From Antedon bifida (lineage: Eukaryota; Echinodermata; Crinoidea; Comatulida; Antedonidae), in assembly GCA_963402885.1 (NCBI GenBank), contig OY727102.1, positions 18,786,001 to 18,850,000 of the forward strand: a stretch of DNA of 64,000 nt, read 5' to 3'. Below the pieces are notes generated by a model that was given only the letters and a program-made list of their open reading frames with translations, did no database searches and had not been told where the DNA came from. Each line of letters begins with the position of its first letter. The first letter of the stretch is position 1. Shown here one piece after another: positions 56,901-64,000 of this stretch. The position numbers were made by a program, and so were the translations under genes.

Positions 56901-59900
56901 AAGGACCAAGTAAATCTCAATCTGATATATTGCCCCTCATTTGTAAAACTAGAAAGTGTCCCCTTAATAGAGGTGTCCCAAAGAAGGTATTCTACTGTAG
57001 AATAGCTATTCACTATTGGACAAATAGTACTACTGTATGAGTTAAATAGTACTATGAGTTAAATAGTACTATGAGTTAAATAGTACTATGAGTTAAATAG
57101 TACTATGAGTTAAATAGTTCTATGAGTCAAATAGTACTATGAGTCAAATAGTACTATGAGTTAAATAGTACTATGAGTTATAACATACCAGAGTGTGTCC
57201 TTTGCCATTTGATTGGTTATTTATGTGTCACATGTCGTTCAATATTAGCTCTACTGAACGGAAAAGTTAAGTTATATCAGTGCAATTTTTCGTTATGCTA
57301 AGAATTCCTGTCTATCCTAAAAGTCTAGTCCTGTGCCTAGACCTATGTAGTAGTGTTGTTGAAATTTTTATCAGTAGGTGTGTTTATAAAACAAATAATA
57401 AATGTTTTGTATTTGTTGAATATTTCAACTCATTAAGATTCATTATTATAGTTCCTGAGGATTTATGCAAAGATGTTGACAACATCGTTGTCTTGTAAAT
57501 GATATGTTGTCATAAACCATTTATCTACATGTAATTCCTAATGGTGATTTATTTCCTCACAAACAAGTTTAACAGCAGAGCGTGGGGGTTGATTGCAGAC
57601 AAATGCCATTTTCCCCAGGCTAACACTCGACTTCGGTATATAATATCCTCCAATTCTCCTAATTTTGCACATGAATACAATTCTATTCACTTATTGAATT
57701 TCACTGAAAATTACAGTGTTGTCATAATATACAGCAAGAACGCATACAATACTACACAGACAGAAAGGCCTAAACAACCAAATCATAATCCAGACTCCAT
57801 GCGTAAAACAAACGTAAAAGAATACACTATATACATAACCATGTTTTAGGTGAAATTTCTATACCATAAGCTAGAGTACTATAACTATACGTTTTATATC
57901 TTATTACTATACAGGTACAGTATATTCATTTTTAAAAGAATATTTTTTAACTCAAAACAACAAACTTGAGAGCTTTCGACCAACGACCTAACTGTGTCAT
58001 GATAATTTATTATGCGCATTTGGGGAAGTAGAGACTTGCTTCTTCCAACACAGTTTTTGTGATTTCTAGGTCCAGAAAACGAACGACATCGATTGACATG
58101 ACCTTAAATTTGTTCCTAGGTCATAATTTGTTACAAATCGAATGCTCCCAAATATATTCACTGTGTCACAGACCCCAATATAAAGTTTAATATTTTTTAA
58201 AGAAATAAATGTTAATAAGTGACAAATCTTTGTAAATTTGAATAAAATGATTATTTATTTTATAATCAAATACTTTCATATTATATAGCCAACATTGTTA
58301 TTGTTCCTTTTCAATATGATACTGTAAAACAAAGGCTAATTACTGAAAATAATGACAATGCTGTGGGTATCAGTGGCTGGATCTCAATGGAGATACAAAA
58401 TAAAGTAAGCAAAATGCTAAATCAAAACGATAAAGTAAAACAGCCAGAAAAATTAGCAGAGCTTTCGGGCAACACTAGCCCTTCATCAGTGCAAGGATAT
58501 ATATATAGTTATAAATCTTGATTTTAAATATTAATGTACAGTAGAGGCTTATTCTAGCCTCGGGGTACAATGAAAGTACATTATCATTCATGAAATGCAT
58601 TACCTTTGCCGAATTAATTCCTTGTTAGGGGTTTTAATGAGAATATTATGAAACATGAATGTAATAATTACTACTTTGGTAAATTGAGATTACCTTTCTT
58701 GATATTAAAAAAAAATCTGAACTATTCAATCAATTGTACAGATGACTTTAATAATATTAGTAAAAAGATAAATATTTTTGCACATGTGGCGTTTCATACG
58801 TATTGAGCTTGTATTTTCAAACAAAAATTGAAACGTCGACTGGTGGACTATACATTGGGGGCAAGTCTAAAGAAAACAAGAAAAAAAATAAAAAAAACAA
58901 AAATGACAAATAATTTGGAAAATGAACAGTAGTTTATCTATGTACAAGCTCACCCTGAGGTCCCAACCTGGATTTAAGCCCACCCTCAGACATATTTTTA
59001 TATTTATTTAAGGCAAGCCAAGATATTGTAGAGCATTGTAATTTCCCTTATATTGGATAATAAAAGGAATCTGTATTTGTTAGCCCATCATAAGACAACA
59101 CAACCTGCGCGACTACAAAATATATCTATACCTTTAAGTAGTTATTGCTAATGATTGTATTGATCTATATGAACAAGATCATGCTATACTTTATTACTGT
59201 AATTAAATTCAAATTCTCTGATTGAAGGTAGCTTTCTTGAAATGAATTACTCCTATTTTAGGGAATTAATTTGTTTTAGATATTTTAATGGCAACGTTAT
59301 GAGATTGGAAGTAGTTATAAGTATTATAGATGGACATTATCTTTTGCTAATTTGAAAACATTGATTTTCTTACACATTTGTTTGTATAGATAGTTATAAT
59401 GATAACTCATATACATACAGTATGTTGATGAAACTGATTAAGTTGATGTCCGTTCTTGGAAGTTGATCAGTTAGTATTTGTTCCTTTCATTGTAAAAGTT
59501 CTATTTGATAATTCTATATTGCATGCTCAGTTCAGAGAATTTAACTTATCAATTTTAATTAGTCGTTTATTACGTGTTTCAATAGCACAGCAAACATGTA
59601 CTTATCTTACAATGACGTGCAAGTTGTAGGGTTTTTTTGTTTTAAATTTGTTTTGATGTATTAAATGAGAGTAATAAACACTTGAACATCTAATTTTTTT
59701 TTCATTACTAGTAATTCTATTTTATTATAAGACCCCTGTGTTTTAAATTTTATCTTTGAATCTAAAATGAAATTATTGTATCTATAATCTAAAATAGCAC
59801 AATCTATTTCATCATTTTTTGTAATTTTTTTAAAATTATTATAATTTCTTTATTATATTATTTTTTAATTTTAGATTTATCAAAACATGACACGGCAAAG

Positions 59901-62900
59901 AAAACTCAACGATTTCATAATGAACGTTACGAAGTAAGTGGAGTAATAATTAATTTTGATTTATATTTTGATTGATTACATTGGCATATTGCCAAGTATT
60001 GCAAATAGCAAATGTAATCACTGTAGTCTCATCCAATCTGAACATTACTACAATAACACAGGATTCGAACCAAGTTTCTGAACCACAGGGGCAGCCCCCC
60101 ACCCTTAAATTTTGCAATTTGTAATCCAAAAGATAGGACATCAAATTAAGCCCCTTCATTACACCATTTTTAGGCCCTGAGCCCCCTATTTCAAAATCCT
60201 GGATCCGCCACTGAACCACCTAGTTGAACTGTACACTGGCTTCTACCACCCAAACCATGGATCCTCAAACTCTTGCCGATATTATGTCTATGGTTTATGA
60301 TTCTACAAAAACATTGTCAACCTGGTTGTCTAAAGCTCTGTCTACACTATCAAACTAGTTTGACAAAAAAGTGTGATGTGCCCAAATATGGTACTGATGA
60401 CATCATCATGTCCCTATATGGGCAATCACATTTTTTTGTCACATATAGTTTAATGGTGTAGACAGAGCTTTAAACATCTAAATAGCAGCCTAAATCATCT
60501 ATAAAGAGTGTATTTAAAGTGTATATATCTTTGAAATGTAAAGTTATATAATAAATAAAAAGATATGGAAGAATCAAAGACGTGTGGGCATTTAAACTGC
60601 ATAAAATATGCACTGGCGTCAATTAACCAAGAGGAAAATTAATCACATTATTGATTGAAAAATATAATCAAGCGCTGATTAAGAAATGAAATTTGTGAAA
60701 CTTAATCATATCAAAGTCTATGGTTTGATTAGTTGTGTTTAATATTCAAAAATAATTTAATTGTTCGTTACCAAGGTTATGCTTAGTATCCAAGAGTTTA
60801 TATTTTGATAACCAAATGCTTGATGTCAATTGTGTTTTTTTATATTGAATGATTTTCCCCCTCATTAATATTTCATATAGATCGATATTTCAAGATATAA
60901 TAAGTATGGACAGTGTCATTATGAAAATAATGGTAAGCTACATATTTCATAACCTGGTAGCTATTACATTCATGTGTCAACCGACATAATCATTTTCATT
61001 TTACTTACAATGACACTTAGAATACTACTACAAATTTAAAATTCCTCACATATTACTTTTTGCTCAACTACATACAAGTAGATACAGTACCTGTAAAATA
61101 TAGACACCTTTTAGATACAAAAAATTGTTCCCTTATTTTACATGTGTCCCCTGAATAAGCATTGACTAAAGTGTCAAAAAATATTACTTATTGAATGTTT
61201 TATTGGAAAGTCCTTAATAGTGGTTCTACTGTATATTAAATACATACCATCTTTTTATGCCATAAAAAGACTATGTACCCAATCTTAAATTCAACGTTTT
61301 AAAAGGTCAGGCAACATCCTAAAATGACACCAAACTTGATGTTTTTCGAAAAATATATTTCTTCAAAGAAGGCTGTTTGCTAAAATACTACTATTTCTAT
61401 ATTTCTTGTTGTGATGAGGGTTGATAGCGAGGGACTGAATGGTTAAAAAGACCTTATATTTTGTTTTTCCTTGCCCTAGCTATTTTCCCATCCGTGATTC
61501 CCTACTGATATGCCTTATAAAAATAAAATCTCTTAGAATTGTATGGTACATGCATATGTGCCACTTCGGCAGCCATATATTTAATAAATGATATTTGAAT
61601 TGATTTGATCACTTTATTTCAGAATAAATATTCCATATATACTGTACAACAAAAAAACAAAATAATAATACATATGATATATAAGATATGATAACATCTT
61701 TATATTTTAGAATTTTGCTCAGCGTCTTGTAAGTGCGGACAGGGCATCTCTTTTTCTGGTGGACAACAAAAGCAAAGAGTTATATGCCAGGATATTTGAT
61801 GTAGGTGATGGCCAAGGGAGCCAAGTTGTTACGAAAGATCACAAAGAGATACGGTAAATAAAATGGACCATGTTCGATTGGGGACTTTTTCAATTCAGTA
61901 TTTAGTTAATGGAGTATTTCAAGCTACTGTTGTTAGAACAATCTCAAACTTTTATATTCTCTAGTACTTATACAGGGAAGTACAATGTTCAAACCTCCCA
62001 AGTCACCAGGGAGATGTCCCAGATGTCTCCTGAACTCCATGCTATATGTGATAACCAAAATACTGTTGTTTTTTTACGATCATATACATTACAGCATGTC
62101 AGTTTGAATCGATGATGTCTCAGGTTGTGTAGTAATGGATGTCAATATGTTAATGAGAATATGTCACTTTCTTGATGGTTTACCTGCAATATCCATACCA
62201 TATTATCTTCAGTCAGTTAGCTTTATGTCATCAATTTTAATACCTGATCTATAATCCTTATAATTATCTGAAACTTGATATATCAGTGATGGATTGCACT
62301 GTCAGAATAATTTATGAATCATAAAGTAAACACAGTGAGATAACATGAAGAACAAAAAGAGAGGGCTTAGCTGTAAATAATTCCACTTTCCTCACCATAA
62401 AAAGATGTATTGTTCCCCTAAGAAATACTTTAGATTAATTTTAATTTAGATATAAATATTAAAGGCAATAGGTTTTGTTACATTTATTTTGTCTTTTTTT
62501 TTGGTTTAAAGTGAAATTATTTTATTTTTTGGGACAAAAGTGAATTACTTTATTAAAACAACAAAATAGTATATTGTTCAAAGTTTGATTTATTCATCTT
62601 TATTTGTTTTTTTGTTTTGCTGAAAAATACATCTTTAAAGTTCTTTTTAATTCTGAAATAAACCTTTAATTTATCATTTTGCCATTTAAAGCTCTGCCTA
62701 CACTATCAAGCTTTATGTGACAACAAAATGTGATGTGGCCATATATGGACACGATGTCATATCACTACCATATTTGGACACATCACACTGTTTTTGTTAA
62801 ACTAGTTTGATAGTGTAGACACAGCTTAAGATATAATTGCTTGTATTCTGTAGGTTTCCGATTGGTAAAGGAGTAGCTGGACACGTAGCCACATCTGGAG

Positions 62901-63795
62901 AGATCCTCAACATCCCTGATGCCTATCTTGACGATAGGTTTAATAGACAAGTTGATATACAGACAGGTTACGTTACAAAGTCTCTACTCTGTATGCCAAT
63001 TAAGATAAGAGGACAGTAAGTACAACATGGCTTAAAGCTATGTCTACACTATCAAACTAGTGTGATGTGCCCAAATATGGTAGTGATATTCCTAAATGGT
63101 AGTGATATGACATTATCATGTCTATATATGGGTACATCACATTTTTTTGTCACATAAAGTTTGATTGTGTAGACAATGCTTATACCATAAGATCTTTGTT
63201 TAAGTTTGGATGGATTATTCGAACTGTCGCTTGTCATTGGTCAATTCAAAGTCGTTTCTGTGACGTCTGACGTTTGTTCTATGTTTCCTTCTGGATTTTG
63301 AATCCCTTCCTGATCGGTATACAAACATTTTGAATACAAATAAGGATTCGACCTTAAAATTAATTATCATCTATATATAAATTTACGTAAGGGAAAAATG
63401 GGGATATGGCGATAGCAAATAGAAAAATTTCTACTTTATAGATCTAATTTTTCATAGAGCTTAATTGTTCAACTCAATGCACACGCACTGAATGTGTCAA
63501 TATCATATTATGAAATATAAATATCATTTTGTTTCTAAAGCATTATCGGTGTAGTGCAGATGGTGAATAAAAAGAGTGGCGCATTTACTCGAGCAGACGA
63601 ACAAGCTTTTGAAACGTTTGCGGTTTACTGTGGCCTGGCCTTGCATCACGCCAAACTGTATGATAAGATACGCAGATCAGAGCAAAAACACCGCGTAGCC
63701 TTAGAGATCTTAAGCTACCATCGCCAGTGTTCAGAAGAGGAGTTCACCAAGCTAATAAATATGCAAGTACCTGATCCTGTGCCAGACCTTGCAAG
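38612..63795 (+). CDS. PDE10A: PDE10A-type cyclic nucleotide phosphodiesterase, 5' part, 16 coding exons
   Basis: A dual-specificity cAMP/cGMP phosphodiesterase of the GAF family. ATG at 38708. Coding segments: 38708-38930, 41542-41673, 43928-44104, 45931-45965, 47751-47912, 48558-48589, 49469-49577, 50633-50726, 53579-53637, 54082-54132, 56682-56711, 59875-59933, 60881-60932, 61711-61853, 62854-63015, 63541-63795. They give 591 codons plus 2 nt, all in phase. Residues 1-118 are Ser/Pro/Asn/His-rich with no clear counterpart. Residues about 119-165 match the N-terminal helix of human PDE10A ([16 protein letters not shown] against VKAYLSLHPQVLDEFV, recalled). GAF-A spans about 190-357 and GAF-B about 370-550, with [16 protein letters not shown] and the NKFDE-type signature N-K-x4-F-x3-D-E in [12 protein letters not shown]. 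The last residues ([16 protein letters not shown]) enter the linker to the catalytic domain, which is outside the window. GAF-A lacks the NKFDE signature. Confidence 0.94.
38615..38668 (+). promoter_or_regulatory. Upstream ORF of 17 codons in PDE10A 5'UTR
   Basis: ATG at 38615 (with two further in-frame ATGs at codons 4 and 5) runs to TAA at 38666-38668, 39 nt before the main ATG. Such a uORF commonly lowers translation of the main frame; that effect is inferred. Confidence 0.55.
39534..39640. mobile_element. Partial MITE, TATTGTCCCC family
   Basis: ATGTATTGTCCCCCAAAAAC, then ATGAAAAATGAA and GTAGTTTTAATAAAGTTACT, matching the reverse complement of the right half of the copy near 49405. Confidence 0.65.
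40317..40469 (+). mobile_element. AAGCTCTGTC MITE, copy 9
   Basis: AAGCTCTGTCTACAGTACAC to GATAGTGTAGGCATGGCTT, in PDE10A intron 1; slightly more diverged than average. Confidence 0.9.
41542..41673 (+). CDS. PDE10A: PDE10A exon 2: low-complexity N-terminal region
   Basis: TTTCAG acceptor and TTCAG|GTAAGG donor, phase 1 on both sides. Ser-, His- and Asn-rich ([20 protein letters not shown]). The assignment rests on phase, splice sites and codon quality. Confidence 0.75.
41700..41990. repeat. Dispersed repeat with ATATAGCGCATAT core
   Basis: AATAATAATA microsatellite, then TTCTTATATAGCGCATATAAG and CTCTCAATGCACTGTAATAAC. Further on are GTCTTGAAAGAGTTTAG and GGAATTCCACAGAGTTGGAGC, a layout resembling the repeat at 4137-4330. 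Confidence 0.5.
42793..42935 (-). mobile_element. AAGCTCTGTC MITE, copy 10
   Basis: TAGCTCTGTCTACACTATC to GATAGTGTAGACAGAGCTTTA in reverse orientation, close to the apparent consensus; flanked by TA. Confidence 0.94.
43928..44104 (+). CDS. PDE10A: PDE10A exon 3: conserved N-terminal helix
   Basis: [20 protein letters not shown] and [14 protein letters not shown] match the segment before GAF-A in PDE10A and, more distantly, PDE11A. A His-rich tail follows. Confidence 0.92.
44105..45930 (+). other. PDE10A intron 3: nothing recognised
   Basis: AT-rich sequence without a clear repeat family or exon. Confidence 0.4.
45931..45965 (+). CDS. PDE10A: PDE10A exon 4 (35 nt)
   Basis: Encodes [12 protein letters not shown] between CTTTTTAG and ATG|GTAAGT. 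Too short to recognise alone; it restores phase 0 between exon 3 (phase 1) and exon 5 (phase 0), which supports it. Confidence 0.75.
45966..47750 (+). other. PDE10A intron 4: mostly unrecognised
   Basis: A segment at about 46065-46105 (ACTTATTTTCATTGTGGCCC) resembles the last bases of the window (ACTTATTTCCATTGTGG), pointing to a shared dispersed repeat. About 47100-47290 has a repeat-like look with an A/T-rich side and CTTCCCCCCTTAAAATAC. Confidence 0.4.
47751..47912 (+). CDS. PDE10A: PDE10A exon 5: start of GAF-A
   Basis: [40 protein letters not shown] and LVNETEM fit the first helix and strands of a GAF domain. Confidence 0.93.
48558..48589 (+). CDS. PDE10A: PDE10A exon 6 (32 nt), GAF-A
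   Basis: [11 protein letters not shown] between ATTTCAG and GTTG|GTAAGT; phase 0 in, 2 out, continuous with neighbours. Confidence 0.85.
49150..49405. mobile_element. MITE, TATTGTCCCC family
   Basis: Right end TTGGGGGATAATACATCTTTAAA at about 49383-49405. The interior (CACTTTGACCAAAAACTGTA, CTGCAAAATGGCATATTCA) is shared with 55267-55534. The left end is eroded. Confidence 0.7.
49469..49577 (+). CDS. PDE10A: PDE10A exon 7, GAF-A
   Basis: [20 protein letters not shown] and [10 protein letters not shown] cover the GAF-A segment where the ligand lid lies. Confidence 0.92.
50189..50338 (+). mobile_element. AAGCTCTGTC MITE, copy 11
   Basis: Left end eroded (TGTACTATTAAACTAGTTTG), two internal units, right end GATAGTGTAGACAGAGTTTA. 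Confidence 0.9.
50633..50726 (+). CDS. PDE10A: PDE10A exon 8, GAF-A
   Basis: [20 protein letters not shown], then [12 protein letters not shown], equal to the SVLCLPIV strand in human. TTTAG acceptor and TCTG|GTAAGT donor. Confidence 0.92.
51648..51852 (+). mobile_element. AAGCTCTGTC MITE, copy 12, internally expanded
   Basis: AAGCTTTGTCTACACTATC to GATAGTGTAGACAGAGCTTTAA with four tandem TATGCTTAAATATNGTAGTGA units; about 205 bp. Confidence 0.93.
52595..52738. repeat. Tandem array, 43 bp unit x 3.3
   Basis: Unit begins ATCTCTAGTAATTGTGGCAC and ends TTTAGTTGTTCC; three copies are near-identical, followed by a partial fourth. A related single unit lies just upstream. Confidence 0.96.
53370..53510 (-). 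mobile_element. AAGCTCTGTC MITE, copy 13
   Basis: TAGCACTGTCTACACTATC to CTAGTGTAGACAGAGCTTAA; ends 68 bp before exon 9. Confidence 0.92.
53579..53637 (+). CDS. PDE10A: PDE10A exon 9, GAF-A
   Basis: [19 protein letters not shown]. The GF-x-E-x-EE part occupies the NKFDE place but lacks the signature. Confidence 0.92.
54082..54132 (+). CDS. PDE10A: PDE10A exon 10, end of GAF-A
   Basis: [17 protein letters not shown], 17 codons, phase 0 on both sides; aligns with human ATANLAWASVAIHQVQ (recalled). Confidence 0.92.
54287..54496 (-). mobile_element. AAGCTCTGTC MITE, copy 14, with nested insert
   Basis: AAGCTCTGTCTACACTATC to GATAGTGTAGACAGAGCTTTAA. About 68 bp (54346-54413: TACTTTATTGTGTTTTGATC ... 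AATAAATAAATGTGACAAT) sits in the middle of the element at CCATATATGG. The same insert is in copy 19. Confidence 0.92.
55031..55163 (+). mobile_element. AAGCTCTGTC MITE, copy 15, left arm shortened
   Basis: AAGCTC joins directly to AAATATGATAGTGATGTGCC; right end GATAGTGTAAACAGAGCTTAA. Confidence 0.88.
55267..55534. mobile_element. MITE, TATTGTCCCC family, complete-looking
   Basis: TTAAAGATATATCGTCCCCC at the left and GGTCAAACTACATCTTTAA at the right are inverted repeats bounded by TTAA. About 268 bp; serves as reference for the family. Confidence 0.8.
55820..56130. repeat. Degenerate tandem triplication, about 135 bp unit
   Basis: Three units each contain AATAAAATCG, GTATTAAAAGTTTGATTTT-like and ATGAAAGRTA segments; the first two also share ACCCAMCCCCTA. 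Confidence 0.75.
56200..56492 (-). mobile_element. tRNA-Ser/Leu-like SINE, antisense
   Basis: On the minus strand the head (about 56488 down to 56410) reads GTGGCCGAGCGGTTAAGACA, a near-perfect class II tRNA A box. A GTGGA-ACCGTAA-TCCAT anticodon-like stem-loop and GGGTTCAAGGC B box follow. The body contains CTTCTCGGATAAGGACTATA, a motif I recall from SINEs of several marine invertebrates. The tail side shares ATGACAATGCTGTSGGTATC with about 58352, suggesting another copy there. Confidence 0.8.
56682..56711 (+). CDS. PDE10A: PDE10A putative 30 nt microexon in the GAF-A/GAF-B linker
   Basis: Encodes [10 protein letters not shown] between GTCTATAG and GAG|GTAAGT. Phase 0 on both sides and length a multiple of three, so it can be skipped without loss of frame. 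Human PDE10A has no matching residues: exons 10 and 12 joined directly give a linker of the human length. The donor is perfect consensus and the acceptor has a T-rich tract 30-50 bp upstream. It could be an alternative exon or a chance splice-site pair. Confidence 0.55.
56744..56997. mobile_element. pogo/Tigger-like MITE, 254 bp
   Basis: Ends CAGTAGAACCTCTATTAAG and GGTATTCTACTG, internally AAGTGTCCCCTTAATAGAGG, flanked by TA on both sides, as in the pogo group of Tc1/mariner. It begins 33 bp after the PDE10A microexon. Confidence 0.85.
57021..57182. repeat. Tandem array, 17 bp unit x about 9
   Basis: Unit TAGTACTATGAGTTAAA with few variants (GAGTCAAA, TAGTTCTA). It follows the pogo-like MITE directly. 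Confidence 0.97.
57183..59874 (+). other. PDE10A intron 11 remainder: mostly unrecognised
   Basis: No exon recognised. Around 58352-58510 a repeat fragment shares sequence with the SINE at 56200 and contains a hammerhead-like core on the minus strand. A 102-codon frame at 57541-57849 shows no family resemblance. Confidence 0.4.
58463..58495 (-). ncRNA. Hammerhead-ribozyme-like core, probably a retroelement fossil
   Basis: On the minus strand CTGATGA is followed by a GGGC-TAGTGTT-GCCC stem-loop and GAAA, the conserved order of a hammerhead catalytic core. An AGC/GCT pairing could serve as a minimal stem III. No convincing stem I is seen, so activity is doubtful. Such cores are known in Penelope-like elements. 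Confidence 0.35.
59875..59933 (+). CDS. PDE10A: PDE10A exon 12, connecting helix
   Basis: [19 protein letters not shown] matches human GLAKQTELNDFLLDVSK (recalled), the long helix between the GAF domains. Confidence 0.93.
59985..60260 (-). mobile_element. tRNA-derived SINE, antisense, interrupted by a hAT-like MITE
   Basis: CAGGATTCGAACCAAGTTTC is an antisense B box. The tail-side GGCATATTGCCAAGTATTGC resembles that of 12905-13190. The 60086-60213 insertion splits it after GAACCAC. Confidence 0.6.
60086..60213. mobile_element. hAT-like MITE nested in a SINE
   Basis: CAGGGGCAGCC to GGATCCGCCACTG. The host sequence CTGAACCAC is repeated on both sides, including an 8 bp duplication as expected for hAT. 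Same family as 3720-3822. Confidence 0.8.
60333..60470 (+). mobile_element. AAGCTCTGTC MITE, copy 16
   Basis: AAGCTCTGTCTACACTATC to ATGGTGTAGACAGAGCTTTAA, close to the apparent consensus. Confidence 0.94.
60881..60932 (+). CDS. PDE10A: PDE10A exon 13, start of GAF-B
   Basis: [18 protein letters not shown], phase 2 in and 0 out; aligns with human KTYFDNIVAIDSLLEHIM. Confidence 0.92.
61085..61236. mobile_element. Degenerate pogo-like MITE
   Basis: ACAGTACCTGTAAAATATAG at the left, TGTGTCCCCTGAATAAGC inside and CCTTAATAGTGGTTCTACTG at the right, an eroded relative of 56744-56997. Confidence 0.6.
61711..61853 (+). CDS. PDE10A: PDE10A exon 14, GAF-B
   Basis: [32 protein letters not shown] and KDHKEIR are close to the human GAF-B strands. 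Confidence 0.95.
62399..62640. mobile_element. MITE, TATTGTCCCC family
   Basis: AAAAGATGTATTGTTCCCC to GAAAAATACATCTTTAAAG, about 240 bp; inner GAATTACTTTATTAAAAC is shared with the other copies. Confidence 0.8.
62689..62826 (-). mobile_element. AAGCTCTGTC MITE, copy 17
   Basis: AAGCTCTGCCTACACTATC to GATAGTGTAGACACAGCTTAA. Only 27 bp separate it from exon 15, so it abuts the acceptor and its pyrimidine tract. Confidence 0.94.
62854..63015 (+). CDS. PDE10A: PDE10A exon 15, GAF-B ligand-pocket region
   Basis: [34 protein letters not shown] and [11 protein letters not shown]. Flanked by MITE copy 17 (ending 27 bp upstream) and copy 18 (starting 19 bp downstream) in opposite orientations. Confidence 0.96.
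63035..63181 (+). mobile_element. AAGCTCTGTC MITE, copy 18
   Basis: AAGCTATGTCTACACTATC to GATTGTGTAGACAATGCTTA, starting 19 bp after exon 15. Confidence 0.93.
63541..63795 (+). CDS. PDE10A: PDE10A exon 16, end of GAF-B and linker
   Basis: [20 protein letters not shown] holds the NKFDE-type signature. [20 protein letters not shown] and [16 protein letters not shown] lead to the catalytic domain. Donor GCAAG|GTATAA at 63796; MITE copy 19 starts 14 bp later. Confidence 0.95.
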
Positions 63796-63809
63796 GTATA
63801 ACCTGACTT

Positions 63810-64000
63810 AAGCTCTGTCTACATTATCAAACTAGTGTTATGTGCCCAAATATGATAGTGATATGCCCAAATATGGTAGTGATATGTTATCATCATGTCC
63901 ATATTATATTGTCACATTTATTTATTTCTTTATTCTGACATAAAATCATAGGATAAAAACACAATAAAGTACCAAGATGGCAAACTTATTTCCATTGTGG
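63810..64000 (+). mobile_element. AAGCTCTGTC MITE, copy 19, with nested insert, cut by window end
   Basis: TTAAGCTCTGTCTACATTATC, two internal units, then at about 63907 the insert TATATTGTCACATTTATTTA ... AACACAATAAAGTACC, the reverse complement of the insert in copy 14. It continues with CAAACTTATTTCCATTGTGG to the window edge. Confidence 0.9.

Noticed and set aside
57541-57849. 102-codon + frame in PDE10A intron 11
   Set aside because: No splice sites that fit PDE10A phase and no recognisable similarity.
60273-60461. 62-codon frame over MITE copy 16
   Set aside because: Frames with [12 protein letters not shown]-type residues recur in every MITE copy and are a by-product of the repeat.

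Overview
The window looks like part of a nuclear chromosome of an AT-rich invertebrate animal. The introns are long and carry GT-AG (once GC-AG) splice sites, the coding exons are short, and miniature DNA transposons and tRNA-derived SINEs are everywhere. The best guess is an echinoderm or a near relative, possibly a crinoid or sea cucumber. That rests on the gene types and the general look of the repeats, so it is inference. No bacterial, organellar or CRISPR feature is present. GC is roughly one third by eye.

Three host genes lie head to tail on the + strand. (1) Positions 1-8917 hold the 3' part of TGS1, the trimethylguanosine synthase that hypermethylates snRNA/snoRNA caps. Eight coding exons are visible, giving 538 residues up to the stop, including a highly charged heptad-repeat stretch and the whole methyltransferase domain. 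(2) Positions 10642-35249 hold a complete 13-exon melanotransferrin-type transferrin of 744 residues, with a signal peptide, two transferrin lobes and a GPI-anchor-like hydrophobic tail. Both lobes keep all four iron ligands, and both have Lys in place of the usual anion-binding Arg. (3) Positions about 38612-63795 hold the 5' part of a PDE10A-type cyclic nucleotide phosphodiesterase. Sixteen coding exons give 591 residues covering an N-terminal extension, GAF-A and GAF-B; the catalytic domain lies beyond the window. Reading phase is continuous across every splice junction I propose in all three genes.

The space between exons is largely mobile DNA. The dominant family is a near-palindromic MITE of about 140 bp with ends like AAGCTCTGTCTACACTATC. 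I count 19 copies; several have an internal unit of about 20 bp amplified, and two carry the same nested insert. Several sit within 8-50 bp of exon edges, and two exons have copies in opposite orientation on both sides. Other families seen: an MITE with ends like TTAAAGATGTATTGTCCCC, a pogo/Tigger-like MITE (CAGTAGAACC), hAT-like MITEs (CCGCCACT), a GC-rich MITE (GGGTCTTTCACACC) present as a head-to-head pair just upstream of the transferrin start codon, a 1.6 kb TIR element (TGTGACCCGATC), a 0.4 kb TIR element, and several tRNA-derived SINEs. Tandem repeats include a 13 x 17 bp array, 24 bp, 43 bp, 17 bp and roughly 110 bp arrays.

A Ty3/gypsy LTR retrotransposon that looks whole (28786-33383, antisense to the host gene, 195 bp LTRs with no difference seen by eye, 4 bp target duplication) sits in transferrin intron 10, inside an older hAT-like element.

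The items I think most deserve a second look are: a 30 nt, frame-preserving microexon in the PDE10A GAF-A/GAF-B linker, absent from the human protein; MITE pairs bracketing exons; the paired Arg-to-Lys change in both transferrin lobes; the coding minisatellite in TGS1; and a hammerhead-ribozyme-like core at about 58463-58495.
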